DNA from: Sporothrix humicola
Taxonomy: Eukaryota; Ascomycota; Sordariomycetes; Ophiostomatales; Ophiostomataceae
NCBI GenBank assembly: GCA_021396245.1
Contig: WNYE01000042.1
Coordinates: 1-64,000, forward strand
Direction of reading: 5' to 3'
Length of the DNA stretch: 64,000 nt
This document shows positions 43,387 through 53,564 of the stretch, in pieces (the stretch's first letter is position 1; each line of letters begins with the position of its first letter). A program made the translations under genes and the position numbers. The notes under the pieces are model-generated. The model searched no databases. It was not told the origin of the DNA and saw only the letters and a program-made list of their open reading frames with translations.

Positions 43387-44019
43387 TGAAGTGGTTGACG
43401 AAAGTTGATATCAAGTGGCGAGATGGTGAACTGTGGGGGTGGAGAGAAATGAGAGCTCCTGATAGTATGTCGAATGCCTCAGCCTTGTATATGCTAGCCG
43501 TAGTATGAATATCGGCGGGAGTTTCCGTACCAAAGGTGAGAATACGCAGTGTCTGTGGTTGATCGTTCGTTGAAGTGACGTTGAGTTTTACGCCTAATTT
43601 TTTTGGCAGGCAAAAATATTTTTTTAAGCTGTATCAGCGCCTAAGCTGTCAGCACCTGCCAATACTGGCGCTAGAAATCGCCCCTTCCATTACCACCAGT
43701 CTTGACTTTAAACCTCTCTCATATTATTCAATTGATTGTTTAATTATATCTCGCGTTCAAATTTAAAACGTAATGACGGTCAAAATCGTTTTACTCGTTA
43801 AAGCTCATTAAACCGTCTGATTGATCTCCGTTTTTATAAAGACAATTAACGGTGGTTTAAAGCACGGTTTAACTAAGTGGCATATTTGCTTGTAATTTCA
43901 GCTTTATTTCTATGCAAAAGACGCTTTAATGCGCAGGATAGCTATATGACCCAGCTTTAAAAGAAACATAAAGAAAACAATGTCTATAATGAACTCTTCA
44001 TCCCTTATTGACCACCCAC
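43387..44019. other. AT-rich spacer
   Basis: Upstream region of the SET gene and 3' flank of the phosphatase gene. Very AT-rich from 43690 to 43990, with several GTTTAA/TTAAAC hexamers. No gene is seen. Confidence 0.55.
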
Positions 44020-45155
44020 TCAGCTGCTGGCCCCGCGCAGGTCGGCCAGGCCGTTGACATAGAATGCCGGCACGGCCACGGCGTCGGCCTTTTCCCAGTC
44101 CTCCTTCTTGTTCACACCCGTCAGCACGGCCAGCGTGCCGCCCAGGTGGCCCTCGACGCCAAACTGAATGTCCGTGTTGAGGCGGTCGCCGATCATGCAG
44201 GTGCGCGCGCGGTCGAGGTGGAACTTGCCCTCGACAGCGTCCATCATGGCCTGGCTGGGTTTTCCGAGGGCCAGCGGCTGGTCGCCCGTCATGTTGGACA
44301 GCGCGACGACCGACGCCGAGCCGGCGCCGGGGAAGAAGCTGTGGTACATGGGCAGCGTGCTGTCGGTGTTGGTGGCCAAGAACACGGCCTTTCCCTCCTG
44401 TTTTTGGGCAGCATCGCCCTTGACGTGGTTTCCCCTCAGATAGCCGTGGGCGTGGGCGAGCTTGTAGTAGTTGACGTGGAAGTCGAGGCCGGCCAGGACA
44501 ACACCGACGTCCGGGTCGAGGCTGGAGCCGTCGGCAATGCCTGCAAAGTCCTCGGGGTCCATTCCCAGCTTGCGGTACGCCGGGTCGGTGCCGCCAATAT
44601 ACGGAATGCCCTCGCTCTCGAGCTCGGCCTCGATGCCCTTCTCGCCCAGCACAAACACCTTGTTCTTGGGTGCCTGCAGCTTGAGGATGCGCGAGATGTA
44701 GATGGCTGCCGAGTATGACGAGCCAAAGATGTCCTCGATCTGGCACGGAATGCCCTTGGACGCCATTTTGGCGTGGTATTCTTTGCGCGACTTTGTCGAG
44801 TTGTTTGTCACAAAGACGGTACGTTTGCCTGGGGGTGTTAGAAGAGCTGGGAAGCAAATAGGCAAAGTGCCGTTAGAAATACTCACCCTTGTCTTGCAAC
44901 AGCTTGATCGTTTCTGGGATGCCGTCAAAGACATGGTCGCCGGACCATAATACGCCTGTCAATAGTGAGTGTGTGCTCTTGTAGAGACGAGTCGCTCAAG
45001 GTCCATACCATCGCAGTCAATAAGGAATGTCTCGACGTGTTAGCTGTCATCCAAGGCTTCATATCAGATCGAGCAAGGCTGTTGCTTACGTCAAACTTGT
45101 CGAGAAACTCGTCGATGGCGGCCGAGTCGCCGCTCAGGAACTTGGGACTCGACAT
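44020..45155 (-). CDS. PHO13-type HAD phosphatase (4-nitrophenylphosphatase / phosphoglycolate phosphatase)
   Basis: Four exons on the minus strand: 45155-45090, 45030-45009 (only 22 nt), 44955-44887 and 44828-44020. They give 321 residues; all phases join. HAD motif I is LIDCDGVLW (nucleophile and acid/base Asp), assembled across the tiny exon. Motif II is FVTNNSTKSR and the C-terminal motif is CMIGDRLNTDIQFG. A C2-type cap lies between. Members are cytosolic metabolite-repair phosphatases that remove toxic by-products such as 2-phosphoglycolate and 4-phosphoerythronate. The intron-rich 5' end contrasts with the intronless 3' exon. Confidence 0.93.
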
Positions 45156-45864
45156 GCTGGAGACGACGAATGTGCGCAACAACGGAAAAGAGAGTGCTGG
45201 AAAGGAGCGTGGTATCGTCAAGACAATAACGAATGCAGTTGTGTCTGAAAAGATTGTCTGACGTCAAATCGCAAATCGCAAATGGCTCAGTGATTACCGA
45301 CTACGGATCTTAAACCGCCGCAACTGCCCCTCCAAAATCAGCGCGGTTTCGCGCGGCGCGTTACAGTCGCTAATACCCCCAAACTGCGAATTTGCTCCCC
45401 ACTCGACGCCGGCCGCACCAGTGCCTATGGTCACTATGCATGTCCTTTTTGTATACGACACTACGACAGTAACATTTTTCTTCTCTTAAAAAAAGAAAAA
45501 GAAAAAGAAAACTTTCCCTTAAAAGATAACCGAGGGAAAAAAACCCGTAGTGTTGAAACTGACACGAAAAAAAAGAGGCACCTTATTCGCACATTGGTTT
45601 TTCGCCGAGTCGCACGGTGGCTCCACTAAAACGTGGGTTTGTCGCTGTTTTATTGGCTAATAAGAAATCGCGGCTTCTGGCAAGGGTCCTTCCACCGCTT
45701 TCGGCAGAAAATGACGCTAAACATTGGACCAATCAAACAACACCTTTACCTTTTGGTGCCTTTTGGCCCCAGCAATAGTGGGACCAGGGTGCGACCGCCC
45801 TTGTTAACGAGAAGATGGAAAGAAGAAGAAAAAAAAAAGGACAGAGAGAGTGTGTGTAAAAAAA
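45156..45864. other. Spacer upstream of the phosphatase, bordering the tRNA locus
   Basis: No gene is seen. A-rich on the plus strand around 45488-45575 and 45825-45865. The left border of the tRNA/mobile-element region is near 45860. Confidence 0.5.
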
Positions 45865-45897
45865 GGTCCATGCCGGATTCGAACCGGCGCTCCTGGT
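45865..45897 (-). pseudogene. tRNA-Gln 3'-half fragment
   Basis: The 3' acceptor strand, the full T-arm (loop TTCGAAT on the minus strand), variable loop and 3' anticodon stem are identical to the complete tRNA-Gln gene 118 bp away. Similarity runs on into the intron sequence to about 45918 and then stops. There is no D-arm or 5' acceptor. A run of seven T follows on the minus strand, like a Pol III terminator. It is a partial duplicate, not a working tRNA. Confidence 0.8.
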
Positions 45898-45982
45898 AAA
45901 GGATCGCGATTACGTATTAAATGAACGGCTTTACGGGTAAAAAAAAAAATTTTTAAAAAGAAAAGAAAAAAGAGAAAAGAAA

Positions 45983-46073
45983 GGTCCATGCCGGATTCGA
46001 ACCGGCGCTCCTGGTAAGAAATCGCGCTTACGTAATCAAAAACCAGTGTCCTCAACCGCTAGACTAATGGACC
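45983..46073 (-). tRNA. tRNA-Gln (anticodon UUG) with a 19-nt intron
   Basis: Read on the minus strand: 7-bp acceptor GGTCCAT/ATGGACC, D-arm GTCT...GGAC, anticodon stem CTGGT/ACCAG, and a 5-bp T-stem GCCGG/CCGGC with loop TTCGAAT. The anticodon loop is TTTTGA plus a 19-nt intron at the usual position after base 37, then T, giving anticodon TTG. The mature length is 72 nt before CCA. A-box and B-box promoter elements are intact, and a T-rich terminator lies downstream on the minus strand. The 5' end abuts the tyrosine-recombinase element. Confidence 0.85.
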
Positions 46074-46128
46074 ATCAATGGTTGTTTGTTGTTCAGCTGG
46101 GCATTTGCAATATATTAAGTAGGGAAGT
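46054..46128. repeat. Left direct repeat: tRNA-Gln 5' half plus its upstream flank
   Basis: Matches 49028-49093 in the same orientation. The first 22 bp (within and just past the tRNA 5' half) differ at 3 positions. After a ~9-bp length difference the match resumes from GCTGGGC through AGGGAxGT. The pair brackets about 3 kb that includes the recombinase gene. Confidence 0.6.
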
Positions 46129-46403
46129 TTCTCTTGCGCCTGAATGAGCCCACTGAACGTTATACGTCGGAGATGCGCATGTGGTGGTGTTTGTTTTGTT
46201 TTGGCCACATTACCAGGCGAAAGGATTATCAATAACAAAACAATATTCATTTGGTAACAATACCCATCAACGCCAGAACCACTCCCTTTCTTGTCCAGCT
46301 CCCTTCTTTCATTTCCCCTCCCTTACGCTCACAGATCTTGTTTTGTCTTCCCCTCGCTTGTCTCTTTTGCCTGTCCATCTCTACACTCTCTGGCGACACG
46401 ACG

Positions 46404-48225
46404 ATGGGCTCCTCAGGCAACACAGGCCATGTGCCTGAACAATACGCCCACATAGGCGTAAAGAGCATGGGGAAGCTGGCTACGATGTCAAAAGAGAAAC
46501 TTCTTTCTGACGCCAGCGCTTTCTCAGAATCTCTCGTTGAGGCCAATGCGCCAGGCACGAACTACTCACGCTACCTTTGGGCGCAGAGGTTCATTGCGTA
46601 CAGAGGAATGCTCGGCATCGAGTAAGTTGATTCATTGTCTTCTTTTTTCATCATTCATTGTGATATAGACTGACCAAGAAATTAGCCGCGAGACGACCCC
46701 GACCTCCACCCAGTTGGAAGGATTCATCAATACGATCCCCGATATGGTTGATGGAAGAGGTGACGGGGGTGCAATGACATACAACTCTATTGTCAATGGT
46801 ATCACCCATGTTCGGAATTGGTGTGAGTTCTCTTTCGATGAGTTCACGGTCAACAAAAAACTGTTGAAACGTATCGGTAAGTTACTTTATTTCTATCTCC
46901 ATCGTTGGCTTTATCCTCTTCGTTTATTAACACTGATACAGAGGCTGCTGTGAACAAGCTTCGGCTTCAAGGGCGCGTCTCAATTGAACCAGTCGCCCAA
47001 AGAAATTGGGTGACGAGTGACTTGGTGGCTATGATGACACGGGCCACACTGAGTGATGGCATACGGAATGGTGCCGTATCTTGGGATCTCCTCATCATGG
47101 ATACGCTTGCCCTGCTGCTACAGGCCGCAACCGCAGCACGTGCCGGCGACACACACCGCACTACTCGCTACGAAGGCAATGAATGCTTGGCCTGGAAGGA
47201 CCTTGTGGTCCGTAGCGTCTTGGAAGAGGGCAAAGAACCATATATCACTTGCTCTGTGGTCTTACGCTTTACGAAAGGACACAAGTAGGTTTTTATTTAT
47301 TTATTTATCTTATGTTTAAAGTATTCTCTAACTTTTTTTCTGTCTCAGGTACGACCCAAACACGAACAAATCCTTTGAGTTCACAGAATATCTAGAGCCA
47401 GTGTTCAACAACGTATGCCTTGTCAAGTTCATCTTGATCCATGCTCTTCGGACTGGAGCAGTTGGCTTCACGTCTTGGAACGAACTCAGACATCACCTCT
47501 CCACCTACACAAACAGGACTCTAAAATGGACGTGCCCGAACAGACCCGTCTTCTGCAGTCTCGCCCACGGAAGTAGAGAGCTCGTGCTCGACAAGCCATC
47601 AACAATCAGTTGCGCTGCGCGGGCCCTCAGGCGAGGGGCGACGCTCCTCGGGATTATCCAAGAGCTGTCAACGCACGACATTCGCCGTGGCGCAGCCATG
47701 GAGATTGCCAACAACCCTCTGCCACCCATAGCGGTCGGGCTCGATACTGCACGTGTTGTGCTTGGCCATTCCGATCAGCGTGCGACCAAGAGGTACGTCG
47801 ACCATATAGAGCATGATATATGGCGGCCGCGCCTGGAAACCAAGCCTCGTGTAACTGCCAAGCACGCACTCGACTTTTCAAGCTGCGACAATGAGCAGGG
47901 CAGAAAGAGAGTTCGTCGACCTGCAGCCGAGATCGTCGCCAAGTGTGAGGAACTTGGCCTCGATCCTCAGGTAAAGTACGACAGGACCAAGGCCTCCAGA
48001 TTGTTGAAGAAACAAGAAAAGGAGGCATGGGCAATTGCCGAACTCGAGAAGCCAGGCCCCGCCATTCCCAGTGCGTTCAAGCCACTGCCTACATCCGCAG
48101 CCCCACAAGTTCAACCGCTTTCGGTCACAGGACCAAAGATTATGTACCCAGATGAACTGGTCGACGAGGAGGATGAAGATGGGTATGACTTCGACTCTGA
48201 CAACGACGAAGAGGAGGAAGACTAG
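46404..48225 (+). CDS. Tyrosine recombinase (DUF3435/Crypton-like), ending at an in-frame TAG
   Basis: Exons 46404-46621, 46686-46876, 46942-47284 and 47349-48225 give 542 residues to the TAG at 48223-48225. The catalytic set is complete: Arg203 (ATAARAGD), His360 and Arg363 (STHDIRRG), His391 (VLGHSD) and Tyr400 (KRYV), the last two 9 apart as usual. The block after Arg203 (YEGNECLAWKDL...TKGHK) resembles DUF3435 proteins, by memory. The protein would cut and rejoin DNA through a tyrosine-DNA link to integrate or excise the element. All splice sites look intact. The sequence upstream of the stop is an acidic linker that continues in frame after it, so the stop most likely truncates a ~793-residue protein. 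Start: first ATG in the frame with a sensible N-terminus. Confidence 0.8.
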
Positions 48226-48978
48226 GATTATTCCGACTCAGGCAATGACGAGGATGAGGATATCCTCGACTTTGGCATCGGCGGACAGATCGATGCAATC
48301 GTTTCCAAAGTCAACGCACCGGACGAGGCGCTTCTCGACAAAGCGAACGCCCAGCTAGACAACAGCCCATCTTTTTCTTTGAGCTCAGGCGACGACATCC
48401 TCGATGCAGAGCCACATATCTTCGCAGCACGTCTCTCGTCTATCAATGTCTACATCGCAAACAACATAAGCAAGGGCTTACCAAAGTACATGAAGGTCGG
48501 AAATTCCAGAGACGAGCCCTCCCGGTTTATGTTCTCATGTGGGAAGAGCACATGCCCCTACAAAACCTACAGTACGACCCACCTCTCGACCCACATGGCC
48601 ACATATCGTGCTGAGCAGAAGTCGGGTTTCGAGGTTGTGTGTCCTCAGCCAGGCTGTACCAAGCGCTACAACACAGAGGCTGAGCTCAAAATCCACAACG
48701 ACAACATACATAAGTATATTCCTCGCCGGTGCGATTTCGAAGGATGCACCAACCCGACCGTTTTCGAGACGCGGTACAGGCTCAATGGACACACGCAAAA
48801 GTTTCACACCGACAAGCCAAGCACATGCTTCATTGAAGACTGCAAAAATGAGTACAACGAGCCCACTGATTTACGCAAGCACATCGAACGGGCGCATCCA
48901 GGCCATTTGACCAACGAACAACTCAAAGCCATATTCAATACTCCCAGGTCCAGAAAGGGGCCCAAGCCTACAGCTTGA
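48226..48978 (+). pseudogene. C2H2 zinc-finger C-terminal part of the recombinase, separated by one TAG
   Basis: Same reading frame as the recombinase, open for 250 codons after the TAG. It begins with an acidic stretch (SDSGNDEDEDILDF) that continues the acidic tail before the stop. Four finger-like units follow at about 48539-48915, three of them C-x4-C-x12-H-x4-H or close to it: CPQPGCTKRY...HNDNIH, CDFEGCTNP...HTQKFH and CFIEDCKNEY...HIERAH. The fingers probably guide target or end binding. Without read-through it could be made only from an internal start, such as the in-frame ATG near 48490, so the part is probably broken. Confidence 0.65.
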
Positions 48979-49027
48979 TGATCCGCGTATTGAGTGTCAA
49001 CCGCGGTTGCCCCCGTTTAACCTGGGT

Positions 49028-49093
49028 AACCCCTAGACTCAGGGACCATTTGTTATGTCCGCTGGGCCGTTAATAGATATTAAATAGGGACGT
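49028..49093. repeat. Right direct repeat: diverged copy of tRNA-Gln 5' half and flank
   Basis: Counterpart of 46054-46128. It retains CTAGACT and GGACCAT (tRNA 5' half, minus orientation) and then GCTGGGC...AATA.ATTAA.TAGGGA. The rest of the tRNA is missing to its left, where sequence from the element is found instead. Confidence 0.6.
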
Positions 49094-49248
49094 ACTGTGG
49101 CCTTCACGCACGGCAAGCCGACAATCAGACAGTTCGCAGCATAATCCGACGCCTTTGACACACCGCATACCATATCCATGAAGAAATGATATCGTCCAAC
49201 AACGCCCTCTATCGCATGCAGCGATTTGACTTGAACGTCTACATCAAT

Positions 49249-49280
49249 CCAGGAACGCCGGCTCAAGTCCGGCATGGTCC
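49249..49280 (+). pseudogene. Inverted, diverged tRNA-Gln 3'-half fragment
   Basis: On the plus strand: CCAGGA, then T-stem GCCGG/CCGGC around a changed loop (CTCAAGT), then acceptor ATGGTCC, followed by T6. It differs from the intact gene's 3' half at about five positions. No matching 5' half is seen directly upstream. It is in the opposite orientation to the functional gene. Confidence 0.6.
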
Positions 49281-49414
49281 GTTTTTTGGCTTCTGTTTCT
49301 ATTTCTTTTTTATTCGCTTTCGAACCATTGTATGCTTACATGTCGTGATATTTCCCCTCGCAACATGCTGCTAATTTTTTTCTATTCCATTTTTACTATT
49401 ATTACAGCAAAAAA

Positions 49415-50011
49415 ATGTGTTCATCTATCACCACCGAGCACTACTAGTTTGTCCTGAGAATCCCGGAAGATCCAGGTGAACCAGATCGCAAAACTGAGGA
49501 AGAGGCGTTTGAACTCTGGGGCGCTGCTCAGACGGCAGCGTATTCTTACACGGCGTCCCCTACGACCAACAGCCGCGCTCGAGCCATATTCGGCCACCTT
49601 TGCACCCTAGCGCTGGTCACAAAAAACTATGCAGATGCTGACTACGTGTGTACCAGCACGCACTATCATGCTGCCCGGGTTCTTGTCTCTCTCCTTGCGC
49701 CTACGGCACCATCCTTTGCCGAAGAGTGCTGGGTTCTTCTCCACTACGGCTATGAAGGCTATGGCAACGAACCCCAGGGCGAGAACGGCGAAGATGAACA
49801 CGGGCCCTGGTCGGAGCATGAAAAGCTCAGCGACAAGCAGCTTGAAATTTATATCAGGGACAATTTCGACCACGACGACTTGCGTGCTCTTCCGAGACGT
49901 GGTCGGCCTCACACTCTGACGTCCATCTTCAAGCAGCCCTTTCCTTTTCCCAAGTTGGAATCCAAGGTGACGCTCGATGGAATCAATGGTCAAAAACCTG
50001 AGGAGACATGA
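49415..50011 (+). pseudogene. Unknown acidic protein gene broken by one in-frame TAG
   Basis: From the ATG at 49415 the frame is open for 199 codons except for a TAG at codon 11 (49445-49447). After it the sequence reads as real protein (for example FELWGAAQTAAYSYTASP and EECWVLLHYGYEGYGNEP), with third-position G/C preference. No family is recognised; the second half is Asp/Glu/Gly-rich. An ATTACAG lies just before the ATG and might be a 3' splice site, so an upstream exon is possible. It lies just outside the right repeat and may be element cargo or an independent gene. Confidence 0.5.
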
Positions 50012-50782
50012 TTTGACTGTGTTTTGGTGTGAACGTCTTGTTTCCTGGGAATCTTATTTTCATGGAGAGTTGGCAGTCGACTTCATCGGTTGTAGTTATC
50101 TGAGGCTGTTTTGATACGAGGTCCAGCTGGATTGCGTAGCTTTGCTATTTTGTTATTCTTGTTCAAAGTAGAATAAATAAAATGTTGAAAAAATCAAGCT
50201 GTCAAAGTATGTCCATTTTCGCTGAAGCAGCACCTCTGACCTTGTAGTCCAGGTTGCTCCCGTCGTCCCCTAATTTCAGTTGCCACGTTTGTCAGAAACG
50301 TGAAAGCTAATGTCTAAGCATTCATGTACAAAAGTGACATCAGACTGTATCCAGAATAATACACTTTGCCTACGGGGCGGAGATTTTCAATGGCACCGGA
50401 AAGGAAAACTGAAAAAGCAATGACTGAGGTTGGAATGCGCCTTCCGGGGCGGCCTTATCGGCGCCTACCATTTTAGCACGGTCGGCGCTCGCTATCGCAA
50501 TAGCCGCAGCGTTCCGCGTTATCAGGAAGGGGCGAAGGAAGAAACAAAGCAAAAGACATACGACATACCTGCCCCTCCGTTGCCCTAAGGAGATTGAAGG
50601 ATAAGCGATGACGCAATGGACCAGGGCTCTGGGGAGTGAGCGACAGGGCGGTGTTTTTGGTGCTTCTTGCAGAAACAAAGAAAATCCAATGACCCTGGGA
50701 GGCTGAGAAGAACATCAAGTGGCTTTGAACGAAGCTTGACGACATTGGCCTTTGTTACCAGAAGCAGGATCAAAGGTCAAAG

Positions 50783-50816
<34 letters not shown>

Positions 50817-52757
50817 TCTGATTGCCATTGTTTCGGAAGCAATCTCTCTTGCTCCTTCCAGCCTTACGACTCTTGCATTACAATTACTTTGACCACCATC
50901 GTTGCTTCCTCATCTCCCTTTCAAGAAGAAATGAACCTGCTAGGAAGGCACGACCGAACCCTGGACTATGAGCCGGCAATGCCTGACAGACAGGGACACC
51001 GACTACATTAGGCCAATCGCTCTTTCTGAACCAAGACTAGCCAGCCGGACACTTGTCTGTCATGGTTGGCTTTTGGACCTGTTGGTAGATATGTAGAGTA
51101 GATGCAGAGATACACCTTGCCCGACGTTGCTAGCATCTAGCTTGTACTCGGTACGGGCTGGTCAACGACTGGACAATTGAAGCTTCCGTGTACAAGATAC
51201 GCAATTGATCTCACCTTCAGACCTTGTACGGCGAGCTAGTCTCTTGAGGGAGAGAAAGAGCGAACTTGCGCTCTTTCCCAATTCTATCTCCATGTACCTT
51301 TTGTGCCTCTTTGCTTCCTCGTCCGCTCTTTCCCCGTTTAATCGCCTTTGGCGCCTCCGGGCCCTCGCTCTTTCCTATCAAGATTTTCGTAAAAAAACAG
51401 CCCATTGAGGCTCGACATGCCATAATATTATCTTTCCCTTCGCCTCTTGCGGCCATTTTCAAGATTGTGAGGGACCCCAGAATCCAGTTTTTAAAGATAG
51501 ATGGGCGCAAGCATGTCGGAGAGGTGTGCGCAACAAATCGTAATTATTTTAGCTTGCCATCCCGCTGTCGCAAAGCTGCACCAACAAAATCAGCAACGGT
51601 CGCAACCCTCCATCGCTCCTTCCCCTCCACAGAAGACCACCCTGAACCACCCCTCCTTCCCCATCCACGTTTTCCATACCGCCTTTCACAGGCGGCTTTC
51701 GATCCCCTCTTTTCACGCTTCTGGCACTTTCCTCCCAATTCTATGCTCTCCATTCCTCCTTTTCCTCCTTTCTCGTAACTTCGCAACAAACTTCTACAGC
51801 TTCATACTTGCACATCTCGTCAAAAAGTACAGCCTCACATTTTTTGCTGATTTTTTACAGCATTCTTTTTGCGTCTCTGGCCGTCCCAAGTCGCCAATCA
51901 CTGTCCAGCGCGAGCTCCACCGCCACCTCTTATCTCCTTTTGTTAGCGGGTGCCCGTTGCCTTTCAAAAGCCACTGCTGGCTTTGTACACAGTAAATAAA
52001 ATTCAACACCCTTGATTGATCGGCCTTACGGTGGCTGTTTCTGCCAACTACAAGACGATCAACCTTCTTTTTTAGCTGGCCTTACCCCCCCTTCGTTCCC
52101 TGTCACAAAAAAAGTTGTACAGACCCAACCGCAATCCAAGACAAACAAGACGAACAAACCGACCCTGATATCAGGCAGACGAGTCCCGTTTTCTTTCTTT
52201 ATCACTTGCTGTCATTCGACCGACCTTTTTCTAGACTTTCCGTCGTCGTCAACACACACACTTTCACCTCTTGCTTGCCTATCAGACGCACGTCACCTAC
52301 CCGTCATCACCGCATCTCGCATTGCAGTCTCTCCCTTTCTCTTTCTTTCCTTCTTCGAGACTTTGTCTTCCTCGAGTGCAGAGACGCCGAGCGCCATTCT
52401 TTAAACAAGAGATTTCGAGCACGTTTGCCATATTTTCACGGAGTACGTTTTGCGAACAAGCAGGAGTCATCGAACTCGAGTTGGAGGGGTCCTTGCATGA
52501 CTACTTCACTTCCCAACCCAACCCCCCTGCCCCTCGCCCGTATTGTTCCCATGTCTTTTTCCAAGAACCCAAACAACAAACAATCCTAACAAGCTGACAG
52601 GCGTGGAAGACTTTACGAGAACATTCAAGCTCGACAAAACAAAAACCGCTACCTTTGAGACGAAGAGAGCTGCGCAAGAAAAGCCGCACGTCTCGAATTG
52701 CCGAACCTTGACCGAACTTTCGACGTTCTCCAACCACATTCATACACATCCACAAAC
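50012..52757. other. Spacer with a 28-T homopolymer; leader of the 6-phosphogluconolactonase gene
   Basis: 2.7 kb with no supported gene. A run of 28 T occupies 50786-50813. From about 51560 on, the sequence is C/T-rich, consistent with promoter and long leader. Frames such as 51266-51778 follow this composition and are not convincing. Confidence 0.5.
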
Positions 52758-53564
52758 ATGGGGAAACAAACCAACCTCTACTCGTTCCCCGACGTGCCCT
52801 CGCTGGCCCCGGCGCTGCGGTCGTACGTGATCCAGTGCCAGAACGCCGGCATTGCGCGCCACGGCGTGTTCAAGGTCGCCGTGTCGGGCGGCAGTCTGCC
52901 CGCGACACTCGCCAAGGCGCTGCTGCTGCCATCACAAGACGCCGCTGCGTCGTCAACAGAAGGCGACGACGTTGTCCGGTTCGACAAGTGGGAGATTTTC
53001 TTTGCCGACGAGCGCGCCGTGCCCCTCGACCACGCCGACTCCAACTACGGCCTGCTCAAGACGGAGCTGCTCGACAAGATCCCCGAGGGCAGCGGCCAGC
53101 CCATTGTGCACCCCATTGACACTTCCGTTCTCGACGACACCCAGGAGCTCGCCGACAAGTACGAGCAGGTGCTGGTCGCGTCGTTTGCCAGCCGCGACAG
53201 CGTCCGCCTCCCCATCTTTGATCTGCTGCTGCTCGGCTGCGGGCCCGACGGCCACACGTGCAGCCTGTTCCCGGGCCACGAGCTGCTGCGCGAGACCAGC
53301 GCATGGGTCAGCCCCATCGAGGACAGCCCCAAGCCGCCGCCGCGCCGCATCACGCTGACGCTGCCCGTGGTGACTCACAGCGTGCGCGTGGCCTTTGTGG
53401 CGACGGGCGGCGGCAAGAAGGGGATCATGAAGCAGATCTTTGACGAGGACAGCGGCCTGCCGTGCGCATTGGTCAACGAGGGCGCGGGCGACCGGTGCAG
53501 CTGGTTCGTGGACAATGCGGCAGTCGAGGGCGTGAGCTTCCCCAAGCGGGGGTTCAACCTGTAG
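52758..53564 (+). CDS. 6-phosphogluconolactonase
   Basis: A single exon of 268 residues, normal for eukaryotic SOL-type lactonases. Motifs: FKVAVSGGSLP (phosphate binding), FFADERAVPLDHADSNYGL, and LLLGCGPDGHTCSLFPGH with the catalytic Asp-Gly-His block. It hydrolyses 6-phosphogluconolactone to 6-phosphogluconate, the second step of the oxidative pentose phosphate pathway, in the cytosol. The start is chosen at MGKQTNLYSFPD, because the upstream in-frame ATG at 52698 lies in leader-like sequence. The C-terminus FPKRGFNL has no targeting signal. No linked pathway genes are adjacent. Confidence 0.95.
   Translation: MGKQTNLYSFPDVPSLAPALRSYVIQCQNAGIARHGVFKVAVSGGSLPATLAKALLLPSQDAAASSTEGDDVVRFDKWEIFFADERAVPLDHADSNYGLLKTELLDKIPEGSGQPIVHPIDTSVLDDTQELADKYEQVLVASFASRDSVRLPIFDLLLLGCGPDGHTCSLFPGHELLRETSAWVSPIEDSPKPPPRRITLTLPVVTHSVRVAFVATGGGKKGIMKQIFDEDSGLPCALVNEGAGDRCSWFVDNAAVEGVSFPKRGFNL

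Larger units (their letters stand above)
46054..49093 (+). mobile_element. Tyrosine-recombinase DNA element (Crypton/DUF3435-like) at a tRNA-Gln gene
   Basis: A roughly 3 kb segment bounded by imperfect direct repeats that include the 5' half of tRNA-Gln. It encodes a spliced tyrosine recombinase followed in the same frame by C2H2 fingers. Cryptons are compact fungal elements with a single intron-containing tyrosine recombinase and no terminal inverted repeats. DUF3435 recombinases are the related captains of large Starship elements. The small size here favours a Crypton-like unit or a solo/degenerate captain. The boundaries are inferred from the repeats only. Confidence 0.6.

Noticed and set aside
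46054..50011. Left edge of a large Starship element with cargo to the right
   Set aside because: The recombinase is at one end as in Starships, but the genes to the right (6-phosphogluconolactonase onward) are ordinary housekeeping genes and repeats bracket only ~3 kb. A comparison with an empty site would settle it.
50786..50813. 28-T run as a retroposon poly(A) tail or transposon end
   Set aside because: No reverse transcriptase, target-site duplication or SINE-like body is seen nearby; a simple homopolymer is enough.
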